Assembly (NCBI RefSeq): GCF_011300685.1 | Contig: NZ_CP049864.1 | Span: forward strand, 1,976,885 to 2,040,884 | Direction of reading: 5' to 3' | Source of the DNA: Lysobacter sp. HDW10 | Lineage (GTDB): Bacteria; Pseudomonadota; Gammaproteobacteria; Xanthomonadales; Xanthomonadaceae | DNA: 64,000 nt | In this document: piece by piece, positions 1 to 9,616 of the stretch | How the letters are laid out: each line of letters opens with the position of its first letter | Numbering within the stretch: the first letter of the stretch is position 1 | Made by a program: the position numbers and the translations under genes | The notes under the pieces: generated by a model | What the model was told of the DNA's origin: nothing | Seen by the model: the letters and a program-made list of their open reading frames with translations, nothing else | Databases searched by the model: none

Positions 1-243
1 ATCTGTATTCCCATCAAAATCATTAACCTTCAATTGTAGCCCCGTCACTTATAGAGACGGTCGATTCAGCGTATTCAGCCAGCACCATGCTTCGACGCAT
101 GGAGAAAAATGCTCTCAGTCGCCATTTGGACTAAAATATTGCGGCTCGTTGTCGGCCTGATCCCGGCCGGGCAAACCCCTTAATCACCTTCGCAAAGCGC
201 CCTCAGTCGAATCCTTCGCCTGACTTCGCGCTGGAGCTTACAA
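1..243. other. Left-edge non-coding region upstream of ldh
   Basis: No convincing reading frame or RNA gene is visible here. A short CCGTC/GACGG inverted repeat lies near 42-60 without a T tract, so I do not call it a terminator. The last bases carry a GGAG ribosome-binding sequence about eight bases before the ldh ATG. The rest is presumably the ldh promoter region, but I cannot pick out convincing -35 and -10 elements. Confidence 0.5.
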
Positions 244-1344
244 ATGATTTTTGAAACCCTCGATACCACGGGCCACGAACAGGTCGTTTTCTGCCACAAC
301 AAGGACGCGGGCTTGAAAGCCATCATCGCGATCCACAACACGGTCTTGGGACCGGCGTTGGGCGGTACGCGCATGTGGCCCTACCGTAGCGAGGACGAAG
401 CATTGAACGACGTGCTGCGTTTGTCGCGCGGCATGACCTATAAGAACGCAGTCGCCGGCCTGAACTTGGGCGGTGGTAAAGCCGTCATCATCGGCAATCC
501 GGCCACGGATAAGTCGGAAGCTTTGTTCCGCGCTTTCGGCCAATGCGTTGAATCTTTGGGTGGTCGTTACATCACCGCTGAAGACGTCGGTATCGACGTG
601 AACGACATGGAATATGTCTACCGCGAAACCGAATACGTGACCGGCGTGCACCAAGTGCACGGTGGTTCGGGTGACCCGTCGCCGTTCACCGCCTACGGCA
701 CGTTGCAAGGTTTGATGGCAACGCTGTCGAAGAAGTTCGGTGACGAAGAAGTTGGCAAGTACGCGTTCGCAGTGCAAGGCCTCGGCCACGTCGGCATGGA
801 ATATGTGAAGTTGTTGAACGAACGCGGCGCCAAAGTGTTCGTCACTGACATCAACAAAGAACTCGTAGACAAGGCTGTGAGCGAATACGGTGCGGAAGCC
901 GTGGGTCTCGACGAGATTTACGACGTCCCGGTAGACGTGTACTCGCCGTGCGCCTTGGGCGGCACGATCAACGAAAACACCTTGCCGCGCTTGAAGGCGA
1001 AGGTGATCTGTGGTGCCGCAAACAACCAATTGGTGAACAACGCGATTGGTGACGAAGTGTCCAAGCGCGGCATCTTGTATGCGCCTGACTATGCAGTCAA
1101 CGCCGGTGGCGTGATGAACGTGTCGCTCGAAATTGACGGCTATAACCGCGAACGCGCCATGCGCATGATGCGTACGATCTATCACAACCTGTCGCGCATC
1201 TATGAAATCTCGGAACGCGACAACATTCCGACCTACCAAGCCGCTGACCGTTTGGCCGAAGAGCGCATCGCCGCCATGGGCAAACTGAAGTTGCCGATGG
1301 GTCGTGGTGCGGCCCGCTTCAAGGGCCGTATTCGCGGCAATTGA
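244..1344 (+). CDS. ldh: Leucine dehydrogenase (Glu/Leu/Phe/Val dehydrogenase family)
   Basis: NAD-dependent oxidative deamination of leucine (also valine and isoleucine) to the 2-oxo acid plus ammonia, in the cytoplasm. The 366-residue protein has the family's substrate loop LNLGGGKAVI with the catalytic lysine near residue 80, and a Rossmann GLGHVG motif near residue 180. Length matches bacterial leucine dehydrogenases (about 350-370). The start is preceded by GGAG. It lies just before isovaleryl-CoA dehydrogenase and in the same direction as the liu genes, which fits the first step of leucine breakdown. A hairpin follows the stop. Exact amino-acid preference is inferred from the family and context. 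Confidence 0.9.
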   Translation: MIFETLDTTGHEQVVFCHNKDAGLKAIIAIHNTVLGPALGGTRMWPYRSEDEALNDVLRLSRGMTYKNAVAGLNLGGGKAVIIGNPATDKSEALFRAFGQCVESLGGRYITAEDVGIDVNDMEYVYRETEYVTGVHQVHGGSGDPSPFTAYGTLQGLMATLSKKFGDEEVGKYAFAVQGLGHVGMEYVKLLNERGAKVFVTDINKELVDKAVSEYGAEAVGLDEIYDVPVDVYSPCALGGTINENTLPRLKAKVICGAANNQLVNNAIGDEVSKRGILYAPDYAVNAGGVMNVSLEIDGYNRERAMRMMRTIYHNLSRIYEISERDNIPTYQAADRLAEERIAAMGKLKLPMGRGAARFKGRIRGN

Positions 1345-1364
1345 TTGCTCGCGGTAAAGTCTCT

Positions 1365-1392
1365 GACAAGCCCTCTGTAAAGAGGGCTTGTC
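1365..1392 (+). terminator. Perfect 11-bp hairpin between ldh and liuA
   Basis: GACAAGCCCTC and GAGGGCTTGTC form a perfect 11-bp stem with a six-base loop, followed by only a short GTTT. It may be a weak terminator or an attenuating/stabilising hairpin between ldh and the next gene. Confidence 0.55.
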
Positions 1393-1440
1393 GTTTCAGG
1401 CCGGCGTTTTAATCCGACACATTGTTTCAAGGAGTAAGAG

Positions 1441-2598
1441 ATGCGTGTTCCAAGTCTTGGCGAAGAGCTCGATGCGCTACGCGATGCCGTTCGCCGTTTC
1501 GCAGAAAGCGAGATTGCACCGCGTGCTGCCGCTATAGATGAGGAAAACGTCTTTCCACAGGACCTGTGGTCGAAGCTCGGCGACATGGGCTTGCTGGGCA
1601 TCACGGTGCCTGCCGAGTTTGGCGGTAGCGAAATGGGTTACCTCGCGCACATGGTGGCGATGGAAGAGATTTCGCGCGCCTCAGGCTCGGTCGGTCTCTC
1701 TTATGGCGCGCACTCGAATTTGTGCGTCAACAACTTGTATGCGAACGGCAACCAAGCCCAGCGCGAAAAATATTTGCCTAAGTTGTGCAGTGGCGAATGG
1801 AAGGGTGCGCTGGCCATGAGCGAACCCGGCGCGGGTTCTGACGTTGTGGGTTCAATGAGCTGCCGCGCAGAATTGAAAGGCGACGTGTGGGTCGCTAACG
1901 GCAACAAGATGTGGATCACCAATGGCCCGGAGGCTGATGTCTTGGTGGTTTACATGCGCACCGCCCCCAAAGACGCCGGTAGCCGCGGTATGACCGCCTT
2001 CATTGTTGAGCGCGGCATGAAAGGATTTAGCACGGCACAAAAGCTCGACAAGTTGGGCATGCGCGGTTCAAATACGTGCGAACTCGTGTTCGAGAATTGC
2101 GAGATTCCGCAAGAAAACGTGCTCGGTGAAGTCAACCAAGGCGTCAAAGTCTTGATGAGCGGCTTGAACACGGAGCGCTTGGTGTTGACCGGTGGTCCGC
2201 TCGGCCTAATGCAAGCCGCGCTGGACATCACCCTGCCCTATGTACGCGAGCGCAAACAATTCGACGTTTCCATTGGCACCTTCCAACTGATGCAAGCCAA
2301 AATTGCAGACATGTACACGAAGCTGCAATCCAGCCGTGCCTTTGCGTATCAAACAGCCCGTGATTACGACGCTGGATTCAAGAGCCGAGTGGATGCTGCT
2401 GCGTGCTTAATGCATGCCTCGGAAGCCTCAGTGGAAGTCACTCTCGAAGCCATTCAAGCACTGGGCGGTAATGGCTACATCAACGAATTCTCAACAGGTC
2501 GCTTGTTGCGCGATGCAAAGCTGTATGCAATTGGTGCCGGCACCAATGAAATCAGGCGAATGCTGATTGGGCGGGAACTGTTCGCCGGGAATAGTTGA
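1441..2598 (+). CDS. liuA: Isovaleryl-CoA dehydrogenase
   Basis: FAD-dependent acyl-CoA dehydrogenase converting isovaleryl-CoA to 3-methylcrotonyl-CoA in leucine degradation, passing electrons to ETF. The 385-residue protein has the N-terminal helical domain, the mid-domain flavin signature [10 protein letters not shown] near residue 125, and the C-terminal helical domain with QALGGNGY and a glutamate near AGTNEIRR. Sequence and length match IVD/LiuA. A strong AAGGAG sits before the ATG. The neighbours ldh, liuB, liuC, liuD and liuE support the isovaleryl-CoA substrate over other acyl-CoAs. A bidirectional terminator follows. Confidence 0.92.
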   Translation: MRVPSLGEELDALRDAVRRFAESEIAPRAAAIDEENVFPQDLWSKLGDMGLLGITVPAEFGGSEMGYLAHMVAMEEISRASGSVGLSYGAHSNLCVNNLYANGNQAQREKYLPKLCSGEWKGALAMSEPGAGSDVVGSMSCRAELKGDVWVANGNKMWITNGPEADVLVVYMRTAPKDAGSRGMTAFIVERGMKGFSTAQKLDKLGMRGSNTCELVFENCEIPQENVLGEVNQGVKVLMSGLNTERLVLTGGPLGLMQAALDITLPYVRERKQFDVSIGTFQLMQAKIADMYTKLQSSRAFAYQTARDYDAGFKSRVDAAACLMHASEASVEVTLEAIQALGGNGYINEFSTGRLLRDAKLYAIGAGTNEIRRMLIGRELFAGNS

Positions 2599-2600
2599 AC

Positions 2601-2627
2601 AAAGGCGCTGCTCTGCAGCGCCTTTTT
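2601..2627. terminator. Bidirectional terminator between liuA and the autotransporter
   Basis: AAAGGCGCTG and CAGCGCCTTTTTT flank a five-base loop. The T run serves liuA on the plus strand, and the reverse strand also ends in Ts, so it can end the convergent autotransporter gene whose stop codon is two bases away. Confidence 0.85.
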
Positions 2628-2629
2628 TG

Positions 2630-5515
2630 TTAGAAGCCGCGCTGATACGTCAGCATTGCGGCAGTGTTCGTGCCCAAGGTTGACGTCCGCTGACTCACAT
2701 CGAGTTTCAGCACATTGCCTTTCCCAAACTCGGTATTGAAGCCCAAGCTGTAAAGCGCGCTGTGCTTCGCGAAGCCGAGTCCTTGCACCGGCATCCAAGC
2801 GTTCAATGCGGTGAACGTCGCATTCAAGGTGTTTTGCGATGCGAGCAATTGCTGCCATTCACTGCGCAATTCAAAACCCATCCGCACGCCATTTCCCACT
2901 GTCCAACTTTGCGCTGCACGCAGGCCCGAGTAGGCTTGCCAACGGCTCGCATCGCCACCGCGGCTTCGCAGTGCAAAGCCCGTCAAACCGCCTTCATCAA
3001 AATCACGCGTTGTTGCATTGGCATACTGGGTCCCGACGTAAGGCGTCAGTCTGATGCCTGCGACGTTCACGCCGACACCCCCTTCGACACCCGCAAACGT
3101 GTAGGTGCCATGCACTTGGCTAGTCACGGTTTCGCCCAAGGCACCTAGCTGCAAATGACGTTCAATTTGGCGATCAAATCGACCTGCACCTGCAAGTGCT
3201 TGCAAAAAGGCAGAACGACCAAACCAAGCCGCGTAAATTTGTGCCTCACCCTGACGGCCGCGGCTTCGATCGCCGAACGCCGACAACCAACTATTGGTTT
3301 CCGTTGAACTGTAGGCCGCACCTAAGACACCGTTGCGTCCCCAACGCATGTCAAAGCCCGACATATTGCCTGTGACATCCATGCCCAGCGCGCTGTAGCC
3401 AGCACTGATCAAATTGCCATTGCTCTGCAATGCGTGGGACCAAGAAGCGGACGTCGCGTCACCTTGCATCAACCGATCCAACCGATCGGTCACGGTTCGA
3501 CGTCCGATATCTAAAGACTCAAACGTCATGGCTGCCGATGAAGCATGGATTTCACCACCCAAGCTTTGCAAACTCCGCTCGGCCTCTCCGCGATCTCGCG
3601 CATGTTGGAGTGATGCTGCACTCAGCACGAAGTTGGTGTTGTCCACCGCACCCACATCGATAGATGTCATGGCGGCTTCTACGCGGCCCGCACTATTGAT
3701 GGCTGCAGAAGACATCTGCGCATCGTTCGCTAACGCAGTGACTTGCAAGCGCGTGACGTTGAGATAGGCATTGTTCGCGTCATAACTCATCGTTGCATCA
3801 AGAAAAACATTCGAAGCCGTTTTTACCGTTGCGAATGTACCCGTCAAGCCGCCCAACGTATTGAGTACGGTCTCGCGGCTCTTCGAGGTGTAGCCCGACT
3901 TCTGACCCAAGATGCTTAGCTGTCCGTTGATGTTTGCGCTACCGGTCACACTGACCGTGTTGCCCACCCAAACGCCCAGATTGCCTGAGGCCGATTGCGT
4001 GTAATTGCCTGCCACGGTCACAACTGCGTTCTGGTCTGAAAAGAATTTGCCGGCATTGTCTACCCCGCCATTGAAGCGGCCTGCCGCGTACACCAAGCCG
4101 CCGCTTGCAATCGTTAGCTTCGAATTCAGACCCTTTCTTACATCCAATGCGCCCGCGTTGACGGTTGTTCCACCTGTGTAGCCTTGCGCTTCAGTGAGGG
4201 TCAAGGTGCCGGCGCCGTTCTTGATCAAGCCACCTGTGCCCGTAATCGTGTTGCGCCAGACCGAGTTGTTAGAGGGTGCAACGGTGACATTGCCCCAATT
4301 GAATTGACCCGGCCCTTTGATTGCTTTGCCTACGTCTAGCAAGCCGTAGCCAAACACCGGATCAACGCCCGGCGCACCTAAATCTTTGGCAGTGCCAAGG
4401 AGCGTTTGTCTAACCAGATCGTTATTGAAATAAGGAAACGCAGACCAAACCACGGCCGCCGCGCCTGAGACGAGCGGTGCCGCATATGAGGTGCCGCCAC
4501 CGCGCAAATAGTATTGGGCATCAGCGCTGATGTAGGTCACGATGCCCGGCGCGGTCAAACAATAGTTCATCGCGCGGCCGCATTGTTGGGACCACGACGT
4601 CAACTGCGTTGGCACCGCCGGATCCAAAGCGGCCACAGTGAGCCAACCTTTTTCCAGTTTTGCCGCATCCACTGACATGCTGGGCAATGACGCCATGTCA
4701 GATGGATTTGCTTTTAAAGCTGCAATGTCACCCGCATTGCCATTGGCGAACACCACGATGCCATCGCGGTTCAAAATGAAATCTGCAAATCCTGAAACGA
4801 TGCCAGGCGTTGCCGCGGGGTCGGTCCAGTACAAACCACCCCATGAATTGTTGGAGATTTTCGCACCTTGATCAGCAATCAGACGATGCACTTCTTTTAA
4901 GAAATTACCCATACCTGCAGCATCTGCAGGCGTGATTTCATTGCCTTGACCTGACCCGTCATCGACCGGGTCTTTATCTTGGATCATGCGCACCGACGCA
5001 ATGTTCGACAACGGCGCAACCCCGCCGCCATATTGCCCGCTGGGCGCGCCTGCGGCCAATTCTGCAACCACGGTGCCATGCGGTTTGACGTAGTCGACAT
5101 TCGCATTGTTGTCAGCCGGATCCAGTGCAAACAACGAGTACATCACTCGACCATTTAACGTGGGGTGCGTCGAATTCACGCCCGAATCCATGATTCCGAT
5201 GGTGACGCCCGAACCCTTCAAGCCATTCGCATAGCTTTGATCGGCATTGATCAGTCGCAAGTGTTCGCTGTATATCGGCTGCGTGCCAGAAGCAGGCAAT
5301 AGTGCAACGACCGTCGGTGGCGTCGCCAAGGTTTTCAAACTCAAGTCTTGTTGGACCGAGCCGAGCACCGGCGGTGGCGTGCTAGGTGTACCGCCGACCG
5401 GAGACCCACTGCCCCCGCTCGACTTCGTCCCACCGCCGCCGCCACATGCGGTCAATCCAAGTGCCAATGACGCTGTCACTGCCATCGCCAACACGTTCAT
5501 CGAACGTTTCTTCAT
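2630..5515 (-). CDS. Lipidated subtilisin-like (S8) serine protease autotransporter
   Basis: Predicted type Va autotransporter carrying an S8 protease. Starting at the ATG at 5515 (GGGGAG just upstream), the 961-residue protein opens with a lipoprotein signal ending LGLTAC, lipidated Cys24, then a Gly/Ser/Pro-rich linker. The catalytic triad is visible: Asp110 (IMDSGVNSTHP), His146 (HGTVVAELAAG) and Ser343 (GGGTSYAAP). A beta-strand repeat of the autotransporter-associated (PATR) type follows near 420-460, then a passenger stem. The last ~270 residues form the beta-barrel, ending in the required C-terminal Phe. Lipidation and architecture resemble Neisseria NalP. Transcribed alone. The substrate is unknown, and I cannot tell whether the passenger is released. 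Confidence 0.88.
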   Translation of the reverse strand: MKKRSMNVLAMAVTASLALGLTACGGGGGTKSSGGSGSPVGGTPSTPPPVLGSVQQDLSLKTLATPPTVVALLPASGTQPIYSEHLRLINADQSYANGLKGSGVTIGIMDSGVNSTHPTLNGRVMYSLFALDPADNNANVDYVKPHGTVVAELAAGAPSGQYGGGVAPLSNIASVRMIQDKDPVDDGSGQGNEITPADAAGMGNFLKEVHRLIADQGAKISNNSWGGLYWTDPAATPGIVSGFADFILNRDGIVVFANGNAGDIAALKANPSDMASLPSMSVDAAKLEKGWLTVAALDPAVPTQLTSWSQQCGRAMNYCLTAPGIVTYISADAQYYLRGGGTSYAAPLVSGAAAVVWSAFPYFNNDLVRQTLLGTAKDLGAPGVDPVFGYGLLDVGKAIKGPGQFNWGNVTVAPSNNSVWRNTITGTGGLIKNGAGTLTLTEAQGYTGGTTVNAGALDVRKGLNSKLTIASGGLVYAAGRFNGGVDNAGKFFSDQNAVVTVAGNYTQSASGNLGVWVGNTVSVTGSANINGQLSILGQKSGYTSKSRETVLNTLGGLTGTFATVKTASNVFLDATMSYDANNAYLNVTRLQVTALANDAQMSSAAINSAGRVEAAMTSIDVGAVDNTNFVLSAASLQHARDRGEAERSLQSLGGEIHASSAAMTFESLDIGRRTVTDRLDRLMQGDATSASWSHALQSNGNLISAGYSALGMDVTGNMSGFDMRWGRNGVLGAAYSSTETNSWLSAFGDRSRGRQGEAQIYAAWFGRSAFLQALAGAGRFDRQIERHLQLGALGETVTSQVHGTYTFAGVEGGVGVNVAGIRLTPYVGTQYANATTRDFDEGGLTGFALRSRGGDASRWQAYSGLRAAQSWTVGNGVRMGFELRSEWQQLLASQNTLNATFTALNAWMPVQGLGFAKHSALYSLGFNTEFGKGNVLKLDVSQRTSTLGTNTAAMLTYQRGF

Positions 5516-5678
5516 CGCACTCCCCGCTTGATGGCTTCTGATCTGCTTAATCCTGTGCGAAAGCTGAGGCGTGCGCAACAGGTAGGCGCATTCACCCGAG
5601 TCTGTTTGTCAAGACATCGCGCGGAGGCGTTCGAACCTTCATAATTGGGGATTCCCTTGCTTTTGGAAGTACCTCCTT

Positions 5679-6854
5679 ATGGGTGATGTCGTTATCGTCG
5701 GTGCCAAGCGCACAGCCATCGGCTCCATGTTGGGTCAATTCACGGGCGTGCCGACCCCGCAACTCGGTGCCACGGCCATCAAGGCCGCACTTGAGCACGC
5801 AAAGCTGTCCACCGATTCTGTGGATGAAGTCATCATGGGCTGCGTGTTGCCGGCCGGTTTGGGACAAGCACCCGCACGTCAGGCGTCATTGGCGGCAGGC
5901 CTGCCACATCGCACCGGTTGCACCACCATCAATAAGGTGTGCGGATCGGGAATGAAGGCCGTGATGTTTGCCCACGACCTGATCAAGGCGGGCACGGCCA
6001 ATGTCGTGGTTGCGGGCGGCATGGAATCCATGACCAATGCACCGCATTTGTTGAACGGTTCGCGCACGGGCATTCGCTATGGCAGTGCCGAGTTCCTCGA
6101 CCATATGGCGTGGGATGGTTTGACCAACCCGTATGACGGCAAGGCCATGGGTGTCTTCGGTGATGCGACCTGCGCCAAATTCAATATCGACCGCGACGCA
6201 CTCGACGCGTATTCGACTGAAAGCGTCAAGCGCGCACAAGAAGCCATCGCAAGTGGTGCGTTCAAAGCAGAAATCGCACCGGTCACCGTCAGCACGCGTA
6301 AAGGTGAAGTGGTTGTCGACACCGACGAAGAACCCGCGAAGATCGATTTGGCGAAAATCCCGACGCTGCGTCCTGCGTTCGGTAAAGAAGGCGTGCTGAC
6401 CGCCGCCGCCTCTTCAAAGATCTCCGATGGCGCCGCTGCTTTGGTCGTCGCTTCGCGCGAAGCCGCTGAGAAGAGCGGTGCCGAGATTTTGGCCACCGTT
6501 GTCGCGCATGCAACCAATTCACTTGCGCCGGATCAATTCACTGTCGCGCCCGTGGGTGCGATCCAGCAAGTCCTTGAGAAGGCAGGCTGGAAGGCTGAAG
6601 AAGTAGACTTGTTTGAGATCAATGAAGCTTTTTCGGTGGTCGCAATGCTGCCTATGCATGAATTGCACATCCCCCGTGAAAAGATCAATGTGAACGGTGG
6701 CGCAGTTGCATTGGGACACCCCATCGGCTGCAGCGGTGCACGGCTCTTGGTCACCCTGATTCATGCCATGCAAGCGCGTGGTGCCAAGCGCGGCGTTGCC
6801 TCGCTCTGTATCGGTGGCGGCGAAGCGACGGCGGTGGCCATTCAGATGGCGTGA
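5679..6854 (+). CDS. Acetyl-CoA C-acetyltransferase (thiolase)
   Basis: Condenses two acetyl-CoA to acetoacetyl-CoA or runs the reverse thiolysis, in the cytoplasm. The 391-residue protein carries the nucleophilic Cys88 in INKVCGSGMKAV, the GHPIGCSGAR motif, and a C-terminal CIGGGEATA motif with the second catalytic Cys. Length matches biosynthetic thiolases (AtoB/PhaA). It sits among leucine-degradation genes whose end product acetoacetate can be processed through acetoacetyl-CoA. It could equally feed PhaB encoded at 56 kb. Divergent from the autotransporter with a 163-base gap between starts. Confidence 0.9.
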   Translation: MGDVVIVGAKRTAIGSMLGQFTGVPTPQLGATAIKAALEHAKLSTDSVDEVIMGCVLPAGLGQAPARQASLAAGLPHRTGCTTINKVCGSGMKAVMFAHDLIKAGTANVVVAGGMESMTNAPHLLNGSRTGIRYGSAEFLDHMAWDGLTNPYDGKAMGVFGDATCAKFNIDRDALDAYSTESVKRAQEAIASGAFKAEIAPVTVSTRKGEVVVDTDEEPAKIDLAKIPTLRPAFGKEGVLTAAASSKISDGAAALVVASREAAEKSGAEILATVVAHATNSLAPDQFTVAPVGAIQQVLEKAGWKAEEVDLFEINEAFSVVAMLPMHELHIPREKINVNGGAVALGHPIGCSGARLLVTLIHAMQARGAKRGVASLCIGGGEATAVAIQMA

Positions 6855-6997
6855 AGACCAGCCTGAAGAGCGAATAACTAGGGACCAACGTAGTCTAAAA
6901 AAAATCCGGACAAGTCTATTGACATGGGTCACGGATTGGTCATTAATGTATCCAACGCGATTCCTCGCGTTGAACCTTTCAACTTAAGGAAATGATC

Positions 6998-7351
6998 ATG
7001 ACCTTGAATAAAGCACTGTTGGCTGCCGCCCTGGGCCTCGCCCTGACCGCTTGCTCGAACGCTGACCAAGCCGCTGACTCGGCTGCTCAAGCCAACCAAT
7101 CGGCCGCTGAAGCACAAGCCACCACGGCTGAAACCGCTGGCACCCCGGAAGCAGCTACCGCTGCTGCTGGCGCCGACGCTGCTGCAGCTAACGCTGAAGC
7201 CGCTAACAAGGAAGCCGCTGCTGCTGCCGCTGCTCCGACCGCTGCTGCTGCTGACGCACACGCTGACGCCGCTGAACAGCACGCTGAAGCCGCTGACGCT
7301 GCCGCCAAGGCAACGGAAGACGCTAAAGACGCTGGCGAAGCCAAGAAGTAA
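6998..7351 (+). CDS. Small alanine-rich lipoprotein (copy 1)
   Basis: I do not recognise a named family. The ATG at 6998 is preferred over an ATG six bases earlier because AAGGA lies seven bases upstream. The 117-residue product has a lipoprotein signal ending ALTAC with Ser at +2, which favours outer-membrane sorting. The mature part is more than half alanine with regularly spaced Asp, Glu, Gln and Lys, no proline-rich breaks except near the centre, and it ends Ala-Lys-Lys. This composition predicts one long helix able to pack as an alanine zipper, as in Lpp/OprI-type lipoproteins. It lies next to a second protein of the same design. Heavy use of GCT codons suggests high expression. Confidence 0.75.
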   Translation: MTLNKALLAAALGLALTACSNADQAADSAAQANQSAAEAQATTAETAGTPEAATAAAGADAAAANAEAANKEAAAAAAAPTAAAADAHADAAEQHAEAADAAAKATEDAKDAGEAKK

Positions 7352-7386
7352 TCCAATCGTCCAATAAGGACAATTGAGCGTTATAT

Positions 7387-7415
7387 GCGGCCGTCAATTC
7401 GTTGACGGCCGCTTT
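7387..7415 (+). terminator. Strong hairpin with UUCG loop after lipoprotein 1
   Basis: GCGGCCGTCAA and TTGACGGCCGC form a perfect 11-bp stem closed by a TTCG loop and followed by TTT. The T tract is short, so this could be a terminator or an mRNA-stabilising structure between the two lipoprotein genes. Confidence 0.65.
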
Positions 7416-7481
7416 CAGAATCCGGATCAAAACCGGTTCAACAAAAAGCTTTACACCCACTACTTAACTTTGGAGTTTTCC

Positions 7482-7886
7482 ATGAAGATCAAATTTGCTG
7501 CTCTGATCGCCGCTTCGGCCATCGCTCTCGCTGCCTGCAACGGCGCAACCGAACAAAAGGCCGACGAAGCTGCTGCTTCGGCTGACCAAGCTCAAGCTGC
7601 TGCTGGCGACGCTGCCGCTGCTGCTGGTGACGCTGCTCAAGCAACCGGCGAAGCCGCTGCTACCGCTGCTAACGCTGCTGGCGACGCCGCCGCTGCTGCT
7701 GGTGACGCTGCTGCCGCTTCGGCTGCTGCTGCAACCGCCGGCGCTGCTGACGCAACCAAGGCTGCTGCTGCTGACGCAACCGTTGCTGCTGCTGACGCAA
7801 CCGCCAAGGCTGCTGACGCTGTCAAGGACGCAGCTGCTGCGACCGAAGCTAAGGCTGACGCTGTCAAGGCTGACGCCAAGAAGTAA
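7482..7886 (+). CDS. Small alanine-rich lipoprotein (copy 2)
   Basis: The ATG at 7482 is chosen because TGGAG precedes it and a clear lipoprotein signal follows; a longer in-frame start at 7374 would bury that signal. The 134-residue product has a signal ending ALAAC with Asn at +2. The mature part is about 60 percent alanine, with a partly seven-residue-periodic Gly-Asp/Glu spacing (for example AAGDAAA) in its first half, no aromatic residues, and a C-terminal Asp-Ala-Lys-Lys. It is related in design, and probably by duplication, to the preceding gene. A role as an alpha-helical envelope lipoprotein, possibly peptidoglycan-linked through the terminal lysine, is inference from composition only. 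Confidence 0.75.
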   Translation: MKIKFAALIAASAIALAACNGATEQKADEAAASADQAQAAAGDAAAAAGDAAQATGEAAATAANAAGDAAAAAGDAAAASAAAATAGAADATKAAAADATVAAADATAKAADAVKDAAAATEAKADAVKADAKK

Positions 7887-7917
7887 TATCGCTTCCCGCA
7901 AGGGAGTCGAAACTTCT

Positions 7918-7949
7918 GAAAGGCCCGCGAAAGCGGGCCTTTCTTCTTT
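7918..7949 (+). terminator. Rho-independent terminator after lipoprotein 2
   Basis: GAAAGGCCCGC and GCGGGCCTTTC form an 11-bp stem with a GAAA tetraloop, followed by TTCTTT. This is a typical strong terminator for an abundant small mRNA. Confidence 0.9.
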
Positions 7950-7999
7950 GTATCAGTGGCAAGGTATCCTTATCTATTCTGATTTACGGTGAATTCTTC

Positions 8000-9607
8000 A
8001 TGCCCGAATTGAAGTCTCGGATAGACACTGGCTCCGCCGAATTCAAGGCGAACACGGCCTATCACGAAAGTCTTTTGGCCGAACTCAAATCGCGTCTTGT
8101 ACGCGCGGCACAAGGTGGCGGCGATGCCGCACGCGAAAAGCACGAAGCACGCGGCAAGTTGTTGGCACGCGAACGCATCACTGCCCTACTCGATCCGGGC
8201 GCACCGTTTCTCGAATTGAATGCACTGGCTGCAGAAGACATGTATGACGGCGCAGCCCCCGCTGCAGGCATCGTGACCGGCATCGGTCGGGTGATGGGTC
8301 AGGAATGTGTGCTGGTGGCCAATGATGCGACGGTCAAGGGTGGCACCTATTTCCCAATGACCGTCAAAAAGCATTTGCGCGCACAAGAAGTGGCGCTTGA
8401 AAACCGCTTGCCCTGCATTTATTTGGTGGACTCCGGCGGCGCCTTCTTGCCGCTGCAAGATGAAGTTTTTCCGGACAAAGAACATTTCGGTCGCATCTTC
8501 TACAACCAAGCGCGCATGAGTGGCGAAGCCATCCCGCAAGTCGCGGTTGTGATGGGCAGTTGTACGGCAGGCGGCGCGTATGTGCCTGCGATGTGCGATG
8601 AAAGCATCATCGTGAAGAATCAAGGCACGATCTTCTTAGGTGGCCCACCGCTCGTGAAAGCTGCGACCGGTGAAGTTGTCGACGCCGAAGCCTTGGGTGG
8701 TGCAGATGTGCACACGCGTGTTTCCGGCGTTGCTGATCACCTGGCGGAAGACGACCACCACGCATTGGCGATCGCGCGCGACATTGTTTCGACCTTCAAT
8801 CGTGGCAAGCCGAAAGTGGCAGAGTTGCGCGCACCGGTGGAACCCAAGTTCAATGCGCGCGAGCTGTACGGCATCGTGCCGCAAGAAGCGAGAATTCCGT
8901 TTGATATTCGCGAAGTGATTGCGCGTTTGGTGGATGGCAGCGAGTTTCAAGAATTCAAGGCGCGTTACGGCGCTACCTTGGTCTGTGGCTTTGCGCATAT
9001 TCATGGCTGCCCGGTCGGCATCATCGCGAACAACGGCATCTTGTTTTCAGAGTCGGCGCTGAAGGGCGCGCACTTCATTGAGTTGTGCAATCAACGCAAA
9101 ATTCCCTTGGTGTTCTTGCAAAACATCACCGGCTTCATGGTCGGCAAAAAGTATGAGAATGCCGGCATTGCACGCGACGGCGCAAAGATGGTGACGGCTG
9201 TGGCGTGCTCGAATGTGCCGAAATTCACGGTGGTGATCGGTGGCAGTTTCGGCGCAGGAAACTACGCGATGTGTGGCCGTGCCTACGGCGGCAGGTTTCT
9301 GTGGATGTGGCCGAATGCACGCATCAGTGTGATGGGTGGCGAGCAAGCTGCCAGTGTTTTGGCCACGGTAAAGCGCGACGGTATCGAGTCTCGTGGCGGT
9401 GCATGGTCGGCGGAAGAAGAAGAAAACTTCAAAGCGCCGATCCGTGCGCAGTATGAAGACCAGGGCAATCCCTATCATTCCACCGCACGCCTTTGGGATG
9501 ACGGCATCATTGATCCAGCTGACACGCGTCGCGTCTTGGGCTTGGCTTTGCATGCATCTTTGAATGCGCCGATCGAACCCACGAAGTTCGGCGTGTTCCG
9601 GATGTGA
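8000..9607 (+). CDS. liuB: 3-Methylcrotonyl-CoA carboxylase, carboxyltransferase (beta) subunit
   Basis: Transfers the carboxyl group from carboxybiotin to 3-methylcrotonyl-CoA, giving 3-methylglutaconyl-CoA. The 535 residues show the two crotonase-fold halves of biotin-dependent carboxyltransferases. Acyl-CoA-binding and oxyanion glycine-rich stretches are visible ([16 protein letters not shown] near 195, [15 protein letters not shown] near 415). Its length and the neighbouring liuA, liuC and liuD favour methylcrotonyl-CoA over propionyl- or geranyl-CoA. Its biotin-carrying partner is liuD, 7 kb downstream, so the two subunits are split by unrelated genes. The last codons lie nine bases before hscC. 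Confidence 0.92.
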   Translation: MPELKSRIDTGSAEFKANTAYHESLLAELKSRLVRAAQGGGDAAREKHEARGKLLARERITALLDPGAPFLELNALAAEDMYDGAAPAAGIVTGIGRVMGQECVLVANDATVKGGTYFPMTVKKHLRAQEVALENRLPCIYLVDSGGAFLPLQDEVFPDKEHFGRIFYNQARMSGEAIPQVAVVMGSCTAGGAYVPAMCDESIIVKNQGTIFLGGPPLVKAATGEVVDAEALGGADVHTRVSGVADHLAEDDHHALAIARDIVSTFNRGKPKVAELRAPVEPKFNARELYGIVPQEARIPFDIREVIARLVDGSEFQEFKARYGATLVCGFAHIHGCPVGIIANNGILFSESALKGAHFIELCNQRKIPLVFLQNITGFMVGKKYENAGIARDGAKMVTAVACSNVPKFTVVIGGSFGAGNYAMCGRAYGGRFLWMWPNARISVMGGEQAASVLATVKRDGIESRGGAWSAEEEENFKAPIRAQYEDQGNPYHSTARLWDDGIIDPADTRRVLGLALHASLNAPIEPTKFGVFRM

Positions 9608-9616
9608 GCGCACTGA

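Noticed and set aside
7087-7879. Long antisense reading frames opposite the alanine-rich lipoproteins
   Set aside because: GCT/GCC codons read as Ser/Gly/Ala codons in other frames, so long frames are expected; no start signal or family match.
7482-7886. Possible tandem DNA repeat or CRISPR-like array in the GCT-rich stretch
   Set aside because: The repetition is codon-level (alanine and aspartate codons), irregular, without spacers of constant size.
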